Assembly: GCA_007125415.1 (NCBI GenBank)
Contig: SLDH01000020.1
Coordinates: 1-8,523 of the forward strand
Reading direction: 5' to 3'
Source of the DNA: Roseovarius sp.
GTDB lineage: Bacteria; Pseudomonadota; Alphaproteobacteria; Rhodobacterales; Rhodobacteraceae
Length of the DNA stretch: 8,523 nt
Shown: positions 7,274 to 8,523 of the stretch, one piece after another
How positions within the stretch are numbered: the first letter of the stretch is position 1
Layout: each line of letters begins with the position of its first letter
Notes under the pieces: model-generated
Database searches by the model: none
What the model was told of the DNA's origin: nothing
What the model saw: only the letters and a program-made list of their open reading frames with translations
Made by a program: the position numbers and the translations under genes

Positions 7274-7295
7274 GAGTATTTCGGGCAAAATGAAG
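7274..7295 (+). repeat. GAGTATTT...AAAATGAAG intergenic element, possibly repeated in the genome
   Basis: GAGTATTT (7274-7281), CGGGC, then AAAATGAAG (7287-7295), directly after the T run of the terminator. From memory, similar GAGTATTT-spacer-AAxATGAAG strings recur between genes in Rhodobacteraceae genomes. Only one copy is visible here, so its repeat status rests on recollection and must be counted genome-wide. Confidence 0.35.
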
Positions 7296-7320
7296 AGGGG
7301 CGAGCGCGGGAGGAGCGACC

Positions 7321-7887
7321 GTGCCAAGCATTAATCGTGTGGTGATGCAGCGGACATCGCGCAACTGGCTGCAGGAGCTGGATCTGGCGGCGATGGATGC
7401 GGCCGAAATCTCCGGCAAGCATGGGCGGCGCTACAGTTTCGCCAGCTATCGCAGCTTTCGCTATCCCAGGCATGATATCTGCGCAGGCCCTTTCATGAAT
7501 GCCCGGGGGCAGGCGTTGCAATTCGACATCATTCTGGCAAATCAGGTCTGGGAGCATCTGGACAGGCCTTATGCGGCAACCTGCAATGTGCTCGAAATGC
7601 TGCGCCCGGGGGGGTATTTCTGGGTCGCCGTGCCGTTTTTCATTCCCTATCATGGGGCACCGGTGGATTGCTCGCGCTGGTCGGCGCGAGGGCTTGCCAA
7701 CCTGTTGATCGAAGCGGGTTTTGCGCCCGAACATATCCGCGCCGAGCAATGGGGTAACCGGCAGGCGGCGCTGCGCAATTTCGAGACGCCCTGGCCGCCC
7801 GCTCATGATCCGGACAATGATGACCTTGAGAATGATCCGGATTTCCCCATCTGTGCCTGGGCTCTGGCGCGGAAGATGGAGGGGTAG
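7321..7887 (+). CDS. SAM-dependent methyltransferase-like protein, substrate unknown
   Basis: A 188-residue soluble protein resembling the class I (Methyltransf_11-type) SAM methyltransferase fold. The clearest blocks are FDIILANQVWEHLDRP (68-83; the acidic/polar motif after strand 4 with a conserved EH), LRPGGYFWVAVPF (94-106; the PGG turn of the post-motif region) and VDCSRWSARGLANLLIEAGF (115-134; the D-x-x-R-W/Y-S/T helix of this group). The usual glycine-rich SAM loop (motif I) is degenerate: the equivalent place reads AEISGKHG (28-35). The protein is short at the N-terminus, so substrate and even activity are open. The GTG at 7321 is chosen because AGGAG (7311-7315) lies 5 bases before it; the in-frame ATG at 7345 has no ribosome binding site. 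It stands 98 bases after lpdA and 111 bases before uvrA, and separate expression seems likely. No link to either neighbour's function is visible. Confidence 0.8.
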   Translation: MPSINRVVMQRTSRNWLQELDLAAMDAAEISGKHGRRYSFASYRSFRYPRHDICAGPFMNARGQALQFDIILANQVWEHLDRPYAATCNVLEMLRPGGYFWVAVPFFIPYHGAPVDCSRWSARGLANLLIEAGFAPEHIRAEQWGNRQAALRNFETPWPPAHDPDNDDLENDPDFPICAWALARKMEG

Positions 7888-7918
7888 GCGCACAGCCCTT
7901 CAGTGTTGAGAGGCGAAT

Positions 7919-7933
7919 GTTCCCTCAATGTTC
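7919..7933 (+). promoter_or_regulatory. SOS box (LexA operator) of uvrA
   Basis: GTTC (7919-7922), seven bases CCTCAAT, GTTC (7930-7933): exactly the GTTC-N7-GTTC direct-repeat operator known for LexA of Alphaproteobacteria, including Rhodobacter. It lies 65 bases before the uvrA start, and uvrA is a classic SOS gene, so DNA damage should induce it. A TTGAGA (7906-7911) just upstream is a possible -35 box, but no good -10 is seen at the right distance. Confidence 0.87.
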
Positions 7934-7958
7934 CGAAAATTTGCTTGGAAGAGGGAAC
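7919..7958 (+). repeat. Inverted repeat containing the SOS box
   Basis: GTTCCCTC (7919-7926) is the exact reverse complement of GAGGGAAC (7951-7958). Inside it TTCC (7931-7934) pairs with GGAA (7947-7950), leaving AATG (7927-7930) as a one-sided bulge and a 12-base loop. The left arm is the first half of the SOS box. It may be a leader hairpin if transcription starts upstream, or an added LexA half-site in inverted orientation (GAAC 7955-7958). Confidence 0.5.
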
Positions 7959-7998
7959 CGTCTCCTCTATCTCTAGCGGATGCAGCGCGGGGGTGCAG

Positions 7999-8523
7999 AT
8001 GGCCGACATGAAATTTATCGAGGTGCGCGGGGCGCGCGAACATAACCTCAAATCCATTGACGTGGATATTCCGCGCGATCAACTGGTTGTCATCACCGGG
8101 CTGTCGGGCTCGGGCAAGTCGAGCCTCGCTTTCGATACGATCTATGCCGAAGGGCAGCGTCGCTATGTCGAATCGCTCAGCGCTTACGCACGGCAGTTTC
8201 TCGACATGATGCAGAAGCCCGATGTGGATCACATCAGCGGGCTTTCGCCGGCGATCTCCATCGAGCAGAAGACCACCAGCAAGAATCCGCGCTCGACCGT
8301 GGGGACGGTCACCGAAATCTACGACTATCTGCGCCTGCTTTTCGCCCGTGTGGGCACTCCCTACAGCCCGTCCACGGGGCTGCCCATCGAGGCGCAGCAG
8401 GTCAGCGAGATGGTCGACCGGGTGATGGCCATGCCCGAGGGCAAGCGGGCCTACCTGCTCGCGCCCACCATCCGCGACCGCAAGGGCAGCTACGCCAAGG
8501 AATTCGCCGAACTGCGCAAGCAG
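7999..8523 (+). CDS. uvrA: Excinuclease ABC subunit A, 5' part
   Basis: The damage-recognition ATPase of nucleotide excision repair, which works with UvrB on lesions in DNA. Only the first 175 codons are present; the frame is open to the right edge, and the family is about 950 residues. The N-terminus [19 protein letters not shown] is typical, followed by the Walker A loop GLSGSGKSS (34-42) of the first ABC domain. Then come [24 protein letters not shown] (45-68) and [37 protein letters not shown] (83-119), diagnostic UvrA blocks. The zinc-binding modules and second ATPase lie beyond the window. The ATG at 7999 is taken with a weak G-rich ribosome binding site (GGGGG, 7989-7993); the ATG at 8008 is an alternative start. 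An SOS box lies upstream. Confidence 0.97.
   Translation, partial: MADMKFIEVRGAREHNLKSIDVDIPRDQLVVITGLSGSGKSSLAFDTIYAEGQRRYVESLSAYARQFLDMMQKPDVDHISGLSPAISIEQKTTSKNPRSTVGTVTEIYDYLRLLFARVGTPYSPSTGLPIEAQQVSEMVDRVMAMPEGKRAYLLAPTIRDRKGSYAKEFAELRKQ

Noticed and set aside
5681..7327. Long open frame on the - strand (548 codons) opposite lpdA
   Set aside because: It mirrors the lpdA frame through codon bias, is His/Arg-rich with no family signature, and lpdA is beyond doubt.
7980..7982. ATG at 7980 as uvrA start
   Set aside because: It is out of frame with the UvrA coding sequence.
1..8523. CRISPR array, insertion sequence, phage, tRNA or rRNA gene, or toxin-antitoxin pair
   Set aside because: No spaced repeats, transposase or integrase motifs, tRNA-like cloverleaf or small paired genes were seen; the region is continuous housekeeping coding sequence.

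Overview
This window reads as an ordinary chromosomal stretch of a GC-rich alphaproteobacterium, most likely Rhodobacteraceae (Rhodobacter/Roseobacter group). The grounds are the protein styles (a long B12-dependent ribonucleotide reductase with the alphaproteobacterial C-terminal arrangement, and a pyruvate dehydrogenase-type E3 with a GGICLNWGCIPTK redox motif), strong G/C bias at third codon positions, and an alphaproteobacterial SOS box (GTTC-N7-GTTC) ahead of uvrA. The assignment is from recognition by eye, not from a search.

All six genes lie on the + strand and the coding density is high. In order: the 3' two thirds of nrdJ (class II ribonucleotide reductase, cut by the left edge); queA (queuosine synthesis); a 12-TM MFS transporter of the YcaD type, 47 bases after queA and probably co-transcribed with it; a DUF924 protein of unknown function; a lipoamide dehydrogenase (lpdA); a short SAM-methyltransferase-like protein; and the start of uvrA, cut by the right edge. 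No gap between genes reaches 300 bases. Large ORFs on the - strand are shadows of nrdJ, queA and lpdA.

The genes do not form one pathway. They are neighbours with housekeeping roles: dNTP supply (nrdJ), tRNA modification (queA), central carbon metabolism (lpdA) and DNA repair (uvrA). The most informative non-coding signals are the LexA/SOS box before uvrA, which sits in one arm of a longer inverted repeat, and a nearly perfect palindrome over the probable lpdA promoter. The lpdA-methyltransferase gap holds a terminator-like hairpin and a GAGTATTT...AAAATGAAG element. GC-rich hairpins follow nrdJ and overlap the DUF924 stop codon.

I found no new multi-gene system, mobile element, CRISPR array or RNA gene. 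The less understood items are the DUF924 protein, the methyltransferase-like protein with a degenerate SAM-binding motif, and the substrate of the MFS transporter.
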